A stretch of 7,521 nucleotides of DNA from Candidatus Adiutrix sp. (GCA_031283395.1 JAITBV010000200.1:1-7521), one strand, 5' to 3'; shown: positions 1 through 6,470, numbered from the stretch's first letter. The notes: generated from the sequence alone by a model not told the origin. Numbers and translations: made by a program.

Positions 1-470
1 TTGTGGGAACTTAAAGGGCCGCCGGTGACGACTTCGCAGATCAGGGCCTTGTCGTCCTTGTCCACCACCCTGACGCTGAGCTTGCCGTCGAAGAGCAGCA
101 CCAGTTCGCCCACGGCCACGTCTTCCACAATATACTTGTAGTTGACAGGGATGGACTCATCGCCCGTCTCTTCGGTTCCCGAGGTCAGCCGCACGGTGGA
201 ACCGGACGTCAGCACCCGGTCGCGGATGTTGCCCAGGCGGATCTTGGGGCCGGAGAGATCCTGCAAGATGCCCACTTCGAAGCCCACTTCCTGGCCTATG
301 GTCCGGATGCGGTCCACCATGGCCTGGTGATCCTTGGGATCGCCGTGGGAAAAATTCAGCCGGGCCACGTTCAGGCCGGCCCTGATCAGTTTGGCCAGCA
401 TCTCGGGGCTGGACGAAGCCGGACCGAGGGTGGCCACAATTTTGGTCTTCCTGTAATCTGTGACGCTCAT
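1..470 (-). CDS. pyk: Pyruvate kinase, N-terminal part (3' end outside window)
   Basis: Catalyses phosphoenolpyruvate + ADP to pyruvate + ATP, the last step of glycolysis, in the cytosol. The first 156 residues are visible. Residues 8-19 read KTKIVATLGPAS, the family's opening strand. Residues 32-44 read GLNVARLNFSHGD, holding the Arg37, Asn39 and Ser41 equivalents that contact phosphate and nucleotide. Residues 69-78 read LQDLSGPKIR, after which the B domain begins and the sequence leaves the window. The catalytic lysine and the C-terminal domain lie outside. The start at 470 is preceded by an AAGGA ribosome-binding site, and the first residues fit the usual start of the family. The gene is divergent from the oleA-like gene. 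The LQDLSGPKIR variant (rather than the E. coli LLDTKGPEIR form) is common in many non-enteric bacteria. Identification is firm; isozyme type and allosteric control cannot be judged. Confidence 0.95.
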   Translation of the reverse strand, partial: MSVTDYRKTKIVATLGPASSSPEMLAKLIRAGLNVARLNFSHGDPKDHQAMVDRIRTIGQEVGFEVGILQDLSGPKIRLGNIRDRVLTSGSTVRLTSGTEETGDESIPVNYKYIVEDVAVGELVLLFDGKLSVRVVDKDDKALICEVVTGGPLSSH

Positions 471-546
471 GGTTTTCCTTTCCCGGCTTTACGCGGCCGG
501 ACGGTGGATTGAAAATGACTGACTTTGGGGAATGGATTTAAGGGAC

Positions 547-552
547 ATAATA
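547..552 (-). promoter_or_regulatory. Possible -10 element of the pyk promoter
   Basis: On the minus strand this reads TATTAT, preceded by TGTGG. It would start transcription near 540 and leave a leader of about 70 nucleotides before pyk. No convincing -35 hexamer lies 16-18 bases upstream, so this is tentative. It sits within 25 bases of the oleA -10, so the two divergent promoters would compete for polymerase. Confidence 0.35.
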
Positions 553-571
553 CCACACTTCGGCTGGAAAA

Positions 572-580
572 TGCTATAAT
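572..580 (+). promoter_or_regulatory. Extended -10 promoter of the oleA-like gene
   Basis: The bases read TGCTATAAT: a perfect TATAAT preceded by the TGn of extended -10 promoters, which can work without a good -35. None is seen here. Transcription would begin near 587, only about 9 bases before the ATG at 596, so the mRNA would be almost leaderless. No usable Shine-Dalgarno sequence fits in that space. Confidence 0.55.
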
Positions 581-595
581 CACCGCCGGTAGCCT

Positions 596-1621
596 ATGAG
601 ACCGGTAAAATTCAACGACGTGGCCATAGTGGGCCTGGCCCGGGACGAGGCCCCGGAGATACTTTCCTCCGAGGCCATCGAGGAGCGCCTGGAGCCGGTT
701 TACGAGCGGCTCAGGCTGCCTCGGGGTCTTTTGGCCTCCCTGACGGGCATACTCCGGCGGCGCCTGTATCCCCCGGAGGTCAAGCCCAGCCAGGCGGCCG
801 TCCGGGCCGCGGAAAAGCTCCTGGACCGAACGGGTTTTGACCGCGGCCGTCTGGATCTTCTCTATTCCACTTCCGTGGGCCGCGACCACATCGAACCCTC
901 CACCGCCTCCATTGTCCAGAGCCGCCTGGGCCTGGGGGGCCAGGTCAAGAGCCTGGACATCGGCAGCGCCTGCCTGGGCTTCATAGACGGCCTGGAGCTG
1001 GCCGCCCTGGCCCTGGAGAGGGACTTGGCGGAGCACGCCCTGGTGGTGGCCGGGGAAAACAGCCGGCCAGTTCTGGAGGCCACCCTGGCCCGCCTTCAGG
1101 CGGTCACGGACCGGGCCGTCTTTTTCCGCCACTTCGCCACCCTGACCCTGGGTTCCGGCGGCGCGGCCCTGGTCCTGGGCCGGGGGCGGGATTACCCCGG
1201 GGCCCCCCGCCTGGTGGGGGCCGTCAGCCGCACCGATGCCCTGGCCAACGACCTCTGCCGGGGCGACGAGGACGGCATGGAGACCGACTCCCCGGCCCTG
1301 CTCACCGCCGGCGTGGCCCTGGCCAAGGCCACTTTTGACCAGGGCGCGGCCGAACTGGGCTGGACCCCGGCTGGTTTCACCCGCCTTATCAGCCACCAGG
1401 TCAGCGCGGCCAACACCAAAAAGCTCTGCCAGTCCCTTGAACTGGATGAGGCGACCCTGGTCAAGACCTATCCGGATTACGGCAACATAGGGCCCGTGGC
1501 CATTCCCTTCACCCTGGACCTGGCCCTGGAGCGGGGCCTCATTCCCCCCGGAGCCCGCCTGGTCCTCATGGGCATCGGCTCCGGCCTGTCCTGCTCCATG
1601 CTGGAGGTGTTCTGGCCCTGA
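596..1621 (+). CDS. oleA: OleA-like acyl-CoA:acyl-CoA condensing enzyme (thiolase superfamily)
   Basis: OleA joins two fatty acyl-CoAs head to head to a beta-keto acid, the first step of long-chain olefin synthesis, in the cytosol. The 341-residue length fits the family. Visible signature residues are Glu100 in HIEPSTAS, nucleophile Cys126 in DIGSACLGF, His267 in LISHQVS and Asn297 in YGNIGP. The Glu-to-Cys spacing of 26 matches Xanthomonas OleA (Glu117, Cys143), and the glutamate separates OleA from FabH. LCRG (220-223) and the ending GIGSGLSCSMLEVFW also match OleA as I recall it. ATG 596 is the first possible start, because an in-frame TAG lies at 590-592. No oleB, oleC or oleD is adjacent, so the final product is unknown. 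The main alternative is a related ketosynthase (pyrone or dialkylresorcinol type) that also uses the glutamate; plain FabH is less likely. Confidence 0.85.
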   Translation: MRPVKFNDVAIVGLARDEAPEILSSEAIEERLEPVYERLRLPRGLLASLTGILRRRLYPPEVKPSQAAVRAAEKLLDRTGFDRGRLDLLYSTSVGRDHIEPSTASIVQSRLGLGGQVKSLDIGSACLGFIDGLELAALALERDLAEHALVVAGENSRPVLEATLARLQAVTDRAVFFRHFATLTLGSGGAALVLGRGRDYPGAPRLVGAVSRTDALANDLCRGDEDGMETDSPALLTAGVALAKATFDQGAAELGWTPAGFTRLISHQVSAANTKKLCQSLELDEATLVKTYPDYGNIGPVAIPFTLDLALERGLIPPGARLVLMGIGSGLSCSMLEVFWP

Positions 1622-1639
1622 GCCCGGCCCCGCCCCCGG

Positions 1640-1667
1640 TTGACTTTTGGCCGGAAGTGGTTATATT
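1640..1667 (+). promoter_or_regulatory. Sigma-70-type promoter of the FmdB-like gene
   Basis: TTGACT at 1640-1645 and TATATT at 1662-1667 are separated by 16 bases. Transcription would start near 1674, leaving a leader of about 25 bases that contains the GGGAGG ribosome-binding site at 1687-1692. The small gene can therefore be expressed independently of oleA. Confidence 0.6.
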
Positions 1668-1698
1668 AGGGAGCGGAAAAGATATAGGGAGGTTTAGT

Positions 1699-1992
1699 AT
1701 GCCCATTTACGAATACCAATGTCAAAAATGTGGTGAAGCCACTGAAATAATGCAAAAATTTTCCGACGCCCCCTTGAAGAAATGTCCCGCCTGCGGCGGA
1801 CGGATGGCCAAGCTGATGAGCATGAACAGCTTTCAGCTCAAAGGCAGCGGCTGGTATGTGACTGATTACACCGGCCGGAAAGGCGAACCCAAGAAGGAAG
1901 CCGCCGGTTCCGAGGCCAAGGCGGAGAAGCCCTCCGAGCCCAAGGAGCCTTCGGCGGCCAAGGCCAAAAAAGAAACCCCGGCCAAGGCCTGA
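1699..1992 (+). CDS. FmdB-family zinc-ribbon protein with charged tail
   Basis: A 97-residue cytosolic protein. The N-terminal zinc ribbon is clear: MPIYEYQC, Cys8-x2-Cys11 and Cys29-x2-Cys32, followed by FQLKGSGWYVTDY (45-57), which is the family signature. Residues 60-97 are a low-complexity tail rich in Lys, Glu, Ala and Pro, probably disordered. The family is named after a putative regulator of the fmd (formamidase) operon, but its members are widespread and their biochemical role is not established, so no specific target is proposed. The start at 1699 is chosen because GGGAGG lies 6 bases upstream and MPIYEY is the usual N-terminus; an ATG at 1657 lacks both. The gene has its own promoter and terminator, so it forms a single-gene unit. 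Confidence 0.9.
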   Translation: MPIYEYQCQKCGEATEIMQKFSDAPLKKCPACGGRMAKLMSMNSFQLKGSGWYVTDYTGRKGEPKKEAAGSEAKAEKPSEPKEPSAAKAKKETPAKA

Positions 1993-2022
1993 CCCTTTCG
2001 GGGGCGACCTGAAGGGTTTCCC

Positions 2023-2049
2023 GGCCACGGCTGAAGCCGTGGCCTTTTT
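2023..2049 (+). terminator. Intrinsic terminator after the FmdB-like gene
   Basis: GGCCACGGCT (2023-2032) and AGCCGTGGCC (2035-2044) are exact reverse complements, giving a 9-10 bp GC-rich stem with a very short loop, followed at once by five Ts (2045-2049). Confidence 0.85.
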
Positions 2050-2103
2050 GTATCTATTTTTATATCAGGAAAGCTCAGGGAAGCGCTGAGTAATCAGGTT
2101 TTT

Positions 2104-3090
2104 ATGAAACGCGATCGCACCTGGGCCGGGGTCTTGGACCACGGCCGGGAGACCTTGAAACGGGGTTTTTCGGCCTGGGTGCTGGTGATCAAGCTCATGA
2201 TCCCGGCCCTGGTCCTGACCCGGCTGCTGCTCTATTTTGAGCTTATCGGCCCTTTGTCCCGGGTTTTCGAGCCGGTCATGGCCCTGGTGGGCCTGCCCCC
2301 GGAGACGGCCCTGGTCTGGGTCTCGGGCATGGTCGCCAACCTCTATGTGGCCATCAGCGTCTATCTGGCCCTTAACCCCCTCCTGGACCCCGCCCTGACC
2401 CTGGCCCAGATGACCATCCTGGGGGGCATGTGCCTTATGGCCCATTCCCTTTTGGTGGAGGGGCAGATCTGCCGCGGGGCCGGTTTGTCCTTCTGGCGGG
2501 TGTCGGTTTTCCGCATTTTTTCAGGTTTTCTCTGGGGTGTCCTGATTTATAAGGGGGCCGGCCTCTTCGGCTGGGGAGCGGAGCCGACCCAGGTGAAAGA
2601 TTTCATGAACATGGTCAGCGAGCCGGTGCCGCCCTGGAGCGTCTGGCTGTGGCTCAACCTCAAGCAGCTTTTCTTCATCCTGGCCCTCATTGAATCCCTG
2701 ATGATCCTGATGGAAATCATCAAGTATTTCGAGTTGACCCGGGTGCTGGCCAAGGTCCTTGGCCCCCCCCTCCGGCTGGCCGGGGTCAGCGATTCGGCCA
2801 TGATGGTGACCATCATCGGCTGCGTGGTGGGCCTGGCCTACGGGGGCGGGCTCATAGTGGCCGAAAGCCGGTCCGGCCACCTGACTCCCCGGGACATCTT
2901 CGGTTCGGTCATGCTCATGTGCGTCTTTCATTCCATGCTGGAGGACACCTTGCTGATGTGGGCCCTGGGCGGTTCCTTCTGGTGCTTTTTAGTCCTGCGG
3001 CTGGTTCTGGCCCTGGTCCTGACCGCCCTGGTCACCCGGCTGGCCCTGCGCCCCTTCTGGCGTCCCCTGCTGGTGGGCCGGAGCCCGTAA
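2104..3090 (+). CDS. Twin-Gate-domain (nucleoside recognition) inner membrane protein
   Basis: A 328-residue multi-pass membrane protein of the Gate / nucleoside-recognition family, related to spore maturation proteins SpmA/SpmB and nucleoside transporters. About eight hydrophobic segments are visible, near residues 23-45, 66-90, 103-118, 136-157, 182-207, 233-254, 266-288 and 292-316. The protein looks duplicated: the first half ends ILGGMCLMAHSLLVEG (105-120) and the second half ends GSVMLMCVFHSMLEDT (267-282), each after a Gly-rich membrane segment (GLPPETALVW and GLAYGGGLIVAES). It probably moves a small solute or senses one; the substrate is unknown. The start at 2104 has only a weak AGG five bases upstream, with no clear promoter beyond an AT-rich stretch after the preceding terminator. 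Its stop codon abuts the ATG of miaB, so the two are almost certainly co-transcribed and perhaps translationally coupled. Confidence 0.85.
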   Translation: MKRDRTWAGVLDHGRETLKRGFSAWVLVIKLMIPALVLTRLLLYFELIGPLSRVFEPVMALVGLPPETALVWVSGMVANLYVAISVYLALNPLLDPALTLAQMTILGGMCLMAHSLLVEGQICRGAGLSFWRVSVFRIFSGFLWGVLIYKGAGLFGWGAEPTQVKDFMNMVSEPVPPWSVWLWLNLKQLFFILALIESLMILMEIIKYFELTRVLAKVLGPPLRLAGVSDSAMMVTIIGCVVGLAYGGGLIVAESRSGHLTPRDIFGSVMLMCVFHSMLEDTLLMWALGGSFWCFLVLRLVLALVLTALVTRLALRPFWRPLLVGRSP

Positions 3091-4461
3091 ATGCGCCGCC
3101 GCGTCTTCATCGTCACTTTCGGCTGCCAGATGAATGAATATGATTCCGGCCGCCTGGGCGAGCTCCTGGCCGCCCGGGGCTGGCAGCCGGCCGCCACCCG
3201 GGAGGAGGCCGATCTCATCTTCTTCAACACCTGCTCCGTCCGGGCCAAGGCGGCCAAACGGGTGCTGAACCATCTGGAGGAGGTGCGGGCCCTGAAACGC
3301 CGGAAGCCCTCCCTCATCGTGGCCGTGGGCGGCTGCGTGGCCGAGCAGGAAGGACAGGCCCTCTTGGAGCGGGTGCCCTGGCTGGACTTGGTGGCCGGCC
3401 CCCAGCATCTGCCCCGGCTGCCGGATATTCTGGAGAAAATGGACGGCTCCCGGCAGGCCCTGACCGGCCCGGGCCGGCAGCCGGCCTGGAGCCGGGCCAA
3501 CCTTAAGTCTTTGGGGGTCTCGCCGCCCGTGCCGCCGGCCCCGGTCCTGACCGCCGGGGTCACCATCATGCAGGGCTGCGACAACTACTGCGCCTATTGC
3601 GTGGTGCCCTATCTGCGCGGGCCGGAACTGAGCCGCCCGGCCGGGGAGATACTGGAGGAGGTGGTGGCCCTCCTGGCCGCCGGGGCCAGGGATATAACCC
3701 TTCTGGGCCAGAACGTCAACGCCTACGGCCGGGGCCTGGCCGGGGCCCCCGACGGAACCCCCGGTTTCCCGGACCTCCTGAAATCCACGGCTGCCCTGGG
3801 GGTGGAACGCCTGCGCTTCGTCACTTCCCACCCCAAGGATTTTTCCCCGGAACTGGTTGAACTTTTCCATACTCTCCCGGCCCTTGGCGACAGTTTGCAT
3901 CTTCCGGTCCAATCCGGTTCCGAGACCGTCCTGAAGGCCATGCGGAGGGGTTACGGCCGGGAAGAATACCTGGGCCTGGTGGAGGCCCTGCGCCGGGCCC
4001 GGCCCGGCCTGGCCCTCTCCACCGATGTCATCGTTGGTTTTCCCGGGGAAACCGAGGCTGATTTCGCGGCCACCCTGGACCTGGCGGAAACCGTGGGTTT
4101 CGATTCCATGTTCTCCTTCAAATACAGCGATCGCCCGGGCGTGGCCGCGGCCGCTTTTCCCGGCCAGGTGCCGGAAGAGGAAAAAGCCGGCCGCTTGACC
4201 CGGCTCCAGGCCCGGCAGAAGGCCATCAGCCTGGCCCGAAACCAGGCCCATATCGGCCAGGTGCTGGAAGTGCTGGTGGAACGGACCTCGGGCCGCCGGC
4301 CGGGCCAGTTGACCGGCCGGGCCCGCAACCACAAGCTGGTACACTTCGACGGCCCGCCGGAACTCATCGGCCGAATGGCGCCGGTGCTCATCACCTCCGC
4401 CGGCCCGGCCAGCCTTCAGGGCCGGGGAGTAGCCCCGGACCAAATTTGGCGGGGATCTTAA
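3091..4461 (+). CDS. miaB: tRNA-2-methylthio-N6-isopentenyladenosine synthase MiaB
   Basis: A radical-SAM methylthiotransferase that adds the 2-methylthio group to isopentenyl-A37 of tRNAs reading UNN codons, in the cytosol. The order of domains is complete. The N-terminal cluster domain has Cys12 (TFGCQMNEYDS), Cys48 (NTCSVRAKA) and Cys82 (GGCVAEQEG). The radical-SAM core has Cys163-x3-Cys167-x2-Cys170 (CDNYCAYC), GQNVNAYG, HLPVQSGS (270-277) and STDVIVGFPGET (310-321). A TRAM domain occupies about 380-443, with GRARNHKLVHF. At 456 residues it has normal length. The family alternatives RimO and MtaB fit less well, given QMNEYDS and NTCSVR. The ATG follows the upstream TAA with no gap, and GGTGGG within the upstream gene can serve as ribosome-binding site. 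The tail, ITSAGPASLQGRG, aligns without gaps to the usual MiaB ending, and its DNA is duplicated at the end of the next gene. Confidence 0.96.
   Translation: MRRRVFIVTFGCQMNEYDSGRLGELLAARGWQPAATREEADLIFFNTCSVRAKAAKRVLNHLEEVRALKRRKPSLIVAVGGCVAEQEGQALLERVPWLDLVAGPQHLPRLPDILEKMDGSRQALTGPGRQPAWSRANLKSLGVSPPVPPAPVLTAGVTIMQGCDNYCAYCVVPYLRGPELSRPAGEILEEVVALLAAGARDITLLGQNVNAYGRGLAGAPDGTPGFPDLLKSTAALGVERLRFVTSHPKDFSPELVELFHTLPALGDSLHLPVQSGSETVLKAMRRGYGREEYLGLVEALRRARPGLALSTDVIVGFPGETEADFAATLDLAETVGFDSMFSFKYSDRPGVAAAAFPGQVPEEEKAGRLTRLQARQKAISLARNQAHIGQVLEVLVERTSGRRPGQLTGRARNHKLVHFDGPPELIGRMAPVLITSAGPASLQGRGVAPDQIWRGS
4394..4439 (+). repeat. Direct repeat copy 1 (3' end of miaB)
   Basis: The core, 4394-4427, matches 5807-5840 at 32 of 34 bases, with weaker identity continuing to 4439 (about 40 of 46). 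Both copies are read in the same frame as GPASLQGRG. It contains the inverted arms CCCGGCC/GGCCGGG and a second small hairpin, CCGGGG-AGTAG-CCCCGG (4422-4438). The peptide fits the MiaB family here, so this is probably the original copy. Confidence 0.85.
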
Positions 4462-4500
4462 ACCCAAAGACGCGTTTAAATGGTTAAAGAAGAGGCACGC

Positions 4501-5859
4501 ATGAAAAACCGATCTTTACGATACCTGTTCTGGATTCTCGTATTTATCACCCTATGTTCCGCCGCTTTTGGGTCTTTTGGCATTCTTTACGGGGAAGCGT
4601 CGGCGAACCCCGCTCTTTCCCCAGTGAAGGCAGGTGGTTTTAACGGTCTGGCCAGCGCGGCAATCGATGGGAAATGGGGCTTTATAAACGCCAAGGGAGA
4701 GTGGGCCATACGGCCGGCTTTTGAAGCGGTCGGAGATTTTGCCGCGGACGGCCTGGCCCGGGCTAAAAACAACGAGAAATGGGGTTTTATCAACTCCAGG
4801 GGAAAGTGGATCATACCGCCGGATTTGGGCGAGGTTGAGGCCTTTGCCGCGGACGGCCTGGCCCGGGCGGAAAGCAACGGGAAATGGGGCTTTATCAACT
4901 CCAAGGGTAAATGGGTCATACGGCCGGATTTTGAAGCGGTCAAGGATTTTGCCGCCAGCGGCCTGGCCCTGGCCTTAAGTAATGATGAGAGATGGGGCTT
5001 TATCAACGTCAGGGGCGAGTGGGCCATACCGCCGGAGATTGATGAGGTCTGGAACTTTGCCCCGGGCGGCTTGGTTGGGGCCAGAATCGATATGAAATGG
5101 GGTTATATCAACGATGCTGGCGAGTGGGTCATACCGCCGGCTTTTGACGCGGTTGAGAATTTTGCCCCGGACGGCCTGGCCCGGGCGGAAGGCAACGGGA
5201 AATGGGGCTTTATCAACGTAAAGGGCGAGTGGGTCATACCGCCGGCTTTTGACCTGGTTTGGGACTTTGCCGCTGGCGGCTTGGCCCGGGTAAGAAGCGG
5301 TTGGAAATGGGGCTTTATCGACACTAGGGGCGAGTGGGCTATACCGCCGGCCTTTGACCAGGTTGAGGATTTTGACGCAAACGGCTTGGCCCTGGCCTTA
5401 AACCACCAGTATGGCTTTATCAACGCCAAGGGTGAATGGGTCATACCGCCGGCTTTTGACTATATAATGAGCGGCTTTGCCGCCGATGGCCTGGCCCGGG
5501 CTAACAGCAACGGGAAATGGGGCTTTATCAATACCAAGGGCGAGTGGGTCATTCAGCCGGATTATGACGGGGTTTGGGATTTTGCCGCGGATGGCTTGGC
5601 CCAGGCCTTAAGCCAAAGCAACGGGAAATGGGGCTTTATCAACGCCAAGGGCGAGTGGGTCATTCAGCCGGCTTTTGACTTGGTGGGGGATTTTGCCGCA
5701 GGCGGCTTGGCCCGGGCCTTAAGCCAAAGCAACGGGAAATGGGGTTTTATCAACACCAAGGGCAAGTGGGCAATACAGCCGGCTTTTGATTTGGTGGGGG
5801 ACTTTGCCTCCGTCGGCCCGGCCAGTCTTCAGGGCCGGGGCCTCGCCCGGGATAAGTAG
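4501..5859 (+). CDS. Exported WG-repeat protein
   Basis: A 452-residue protein of unknown function. The N-terminus is a signal peptide: KNRSLR, a long hydrophobic stretch (RYLFWILVFITLCSAAFGSF), and a likely cleavage site after GEASA near residue 35. The rest is about 11 WG repeats of 33-37 residues with consensus KWGFIN.KGEWVI.PAFD.V.DFAADGLA. These beta-rich units match the WG_beta_rep family, whose members are often surface or periplasmic. ATG 4501 is chosen over the in-frame ATG 4480 because AGAAGAGG lies 5 bases upstream and it gives a cleaner signal peptide. The last repeat is cut short: after DFA the sequence switches to SVGPASLQGRGLARDK, matching the MiaB tail. Codon use is less GC-biased than in miaB (AAA, TTT and ATA are frequent). 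The Cys in ITLCSA does not fit a lipobox. Binding partner and role are unknown. Confidence 0.85.
   Translation: MKNRSLRYLFWILVFITLCSAAFGSFGILYGEASANPALSPVKAGGFNGLASAAIDGKWGFINAKGEWAIRPAFEAVGDFAADGLARAKNNEKWGFINSRGKWIIPPDLGEVEAFAADGLARAESNGKWGFINSKGKWVIRPDFEAVKDFAASGLALALSNDERWGFINVRGEWAIPPEIDEVWNFAPGGLVGARIDMKWGYINDAGEWVIPPAFDAVENFAPDGLARAEGNGKWGFINVKGEWVIPPAFDLVWDFAAGGLARVRSGWKWGFIDTRGEWAIPPAFDQVEDFDANGLALALNHQYGFINAKGEWVIPPAFDYIMSGFAADGLARANSNGKWGFINTKGEWVIQPDYDGVWDFAADGLAQALSQSNGKWGFINAKGEWVIQPAFDLVGDFAAGGLARALSQSNGKWGFINTKGKWAIQPAFDLVGDFASVGPASLQGRGLARDK
4669..5806 (+). repeat. Tandem coding repeats of the WG-repeat gene
   Basis: Eleven in-frame units, each starting at a GGGAAATGGGGCTTTATCAAC-like sequence, with periods of roughly 99-111 bases. 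The last three begin at 5512, 5623 and 5734, exactly 111 bases apart, and units 10 and 11 are nearly identical in DNA, including the LSQSN insertion. This indicates recent duplication at the 3' end. Confidence 0.9.
5807..5852 (+). repeat. Direct repeat copy 2 (3' end of the WG-repeat gene)
   Basis: A near-copy of the miaB 3' end, 1413 bases downstream of copy 1. It replaces the second half of the last WG repeat and supplies the stop-proximal residues of the WG protein. After the 34-base core the sequence diverges, but a CCGGG-GCCTCG-CCCGG hairpin remains at the position of the hairpin in copy 1. Confidence 0.85.
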
Positions 5860-5889
5860 AGGACCAGACAACGGCTGAGAGACTTACCC

Positions 5890-6324
5890 ATGATAAAAAT
5901 ATTACGCGCGAAACTGCACGGCCTCCGGGTCACCGATTCCAACCTTGACTACCACGGTTCCATAACGCTTGATCCTGTCCACTGCGCCCTGGCTGGCATA
6001 TATCCTCTGGAATTCGTCCAAGTATGGAACAAGAACAGCGGGGCTCGTATTGAGACCTACGTCATCTTTGGCGAGGCCGGCTCCGGCGGCTGCATTCTGA
6101 ACGGCGCCGCCGCCCGCACCTGCCAGAAAGGCGACGAAATCATCGTCTGCGCTTCGGAATACATTGCCAGCCACCGCGAACTTCCGGGAATAACGCCAAA
6201 AGTGTTGATCTTCAACGCGGACAACAGCGTAAGGCAAGTGTTGGAATATGCCGTTGGCTCTACTTCCGGAGAAGACTGGACCTTATCCATACTTAACAAA
6301 ACATTTTTTCAAGAGGCGCCATGA
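5890..6324 (+). CDS. panD: Aspartate 1-decarboxylase (pyruvoyl enzyme) precursor
   Basis: Converts L-aspartate to beta-alanine for pantothenate and coenzyme A synthesis, in the cytosol. The proenzyme self-cleaves between Gly23 and Ser24 (YHGSITLD), and Ser24 becomes the pyruvoyl cofactor. Other active-site equivalents are present: Lys8, Trp46 (VQVWN), Arg53 (GARIETY), Tyr57 and NGAAA at 71-75. [10 protein letters not shown] follows, as expected. It has 144 residues against about 126 in E. coli. The extra roughly 20 residues are C-terminal (after LEYAVG) and look unconserved. The gene begins 30 bases after the WG gene and probably shares its transcript, with only a weak GAGAG ribosome-binding site. 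panB and panC are not nearby. Base composition is lower in GC than in miaB or oleA, hinting at a different origin. Confidence 0.93.
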   Translation: MIKILRAKLHGLRVTDSNLDYHGSITLDPVHCALAGIYPLEFVQVWNKNSGARIETYVIFGEAGSGGCILNGAAARTCQKGDEIIVCASEYIASHRELPGITPKVLIFNADNSVRQVLEYAVGSTSGEDWTLSILNKTFFQEAP

Positions 6325-6455
6325 GCAAGCGGCCTTCGCGATACCTGTTGCCTTGCCAGATTGCCGTGTGGTTTGTCAGAATGGTTTACCAAAAGAAAAA
6401 AGGGCTTCGGGGTTGCCCGGCTGGTGAAAGGCCGCGAACCAGCGGCCGTCTGTAG
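6321..6455 (+). CDS. Short 44-codon ORF, likely remnant of a WG-type gene start
   Basis: Its ATG overlaps the panD stop (ATGA), with AGAGG four bases upstream. The encoded start, [10 protein letters not shown], resembles the WG protein start, MKNRSLRYLF. The DNA shares AAGAGGC before the ATG and about 22 of the first 30 coding bases, including an exact CGATACCTGTT. The rest ([15 protein letters not shown] and onward) lacks a proper signal peptide and stops at 6455. It is probably a decayed copy of a signal-peptide-encoding gene start; a real small protein is not excluded. Confidence 0.3.
   Translation: MSKRPSRYLLPCQIAVWFVRMVYQKKKGLRGCPAGERPRTSGRL
6391..6447. other. Hairpins and a minus-strand T-run between panD and the micro-ORF unit
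   Basis: GGCCGC (6430-6435) pairs with GCGGCC (6442-6447). An overlapping alternative pairs GCTGGT (6420-6425) with ACCAGC (6438-6443), so only one can form at a time. Read on the minus strand, these are followed by GGGC-AACCCCGAA-GCCC and then TTTTTTCTTTT (6401-6391), which could stop leftward transcription. The last stem is only 4 bp, so the call is weak. No T-run follows on the plus strand, so no clear panD terminator is seen. Confidence 0.3.
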
Positions 6456-6470
6456 TTTGGTGGACGCTCA

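Noticed and set aside
467..1396. 309-codon open frame on the minus strand across the oleA-like gene
   Set aside because: Shadow of oleA in GC-rich DNA; rich in Gly, Gln and Ala without family motifs, and it also overlaps the pyk start.
4440..4449. CCAAATTTGG perfect palindrome at the end of miaB
   Set aside because: A single 10-base palindrome inside coding DNA, with no promoter elements beside it; not enough to call an operator.
2989..4467. 492-codon open frame on the minus strand across miaB
   Set aside because: The plus strand encodes full-length MiaB with all cysteines; the antisense frame is low-complexity and has no recognisable domain.
4561..4572. Cysteine in the WG protein signal region as a lipobox
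   Set aside because: The residues before Cys are I-T-L; a lipobox needs Ala, Gly or Ser just before Cys, and the hydrophobic stretch continues past it.
4669..5806. Regular repeats considered as a CRISPR array
   Set aside because: The units are translated WG repeats in one open frame with no short identical repeats separated by unique spacers.
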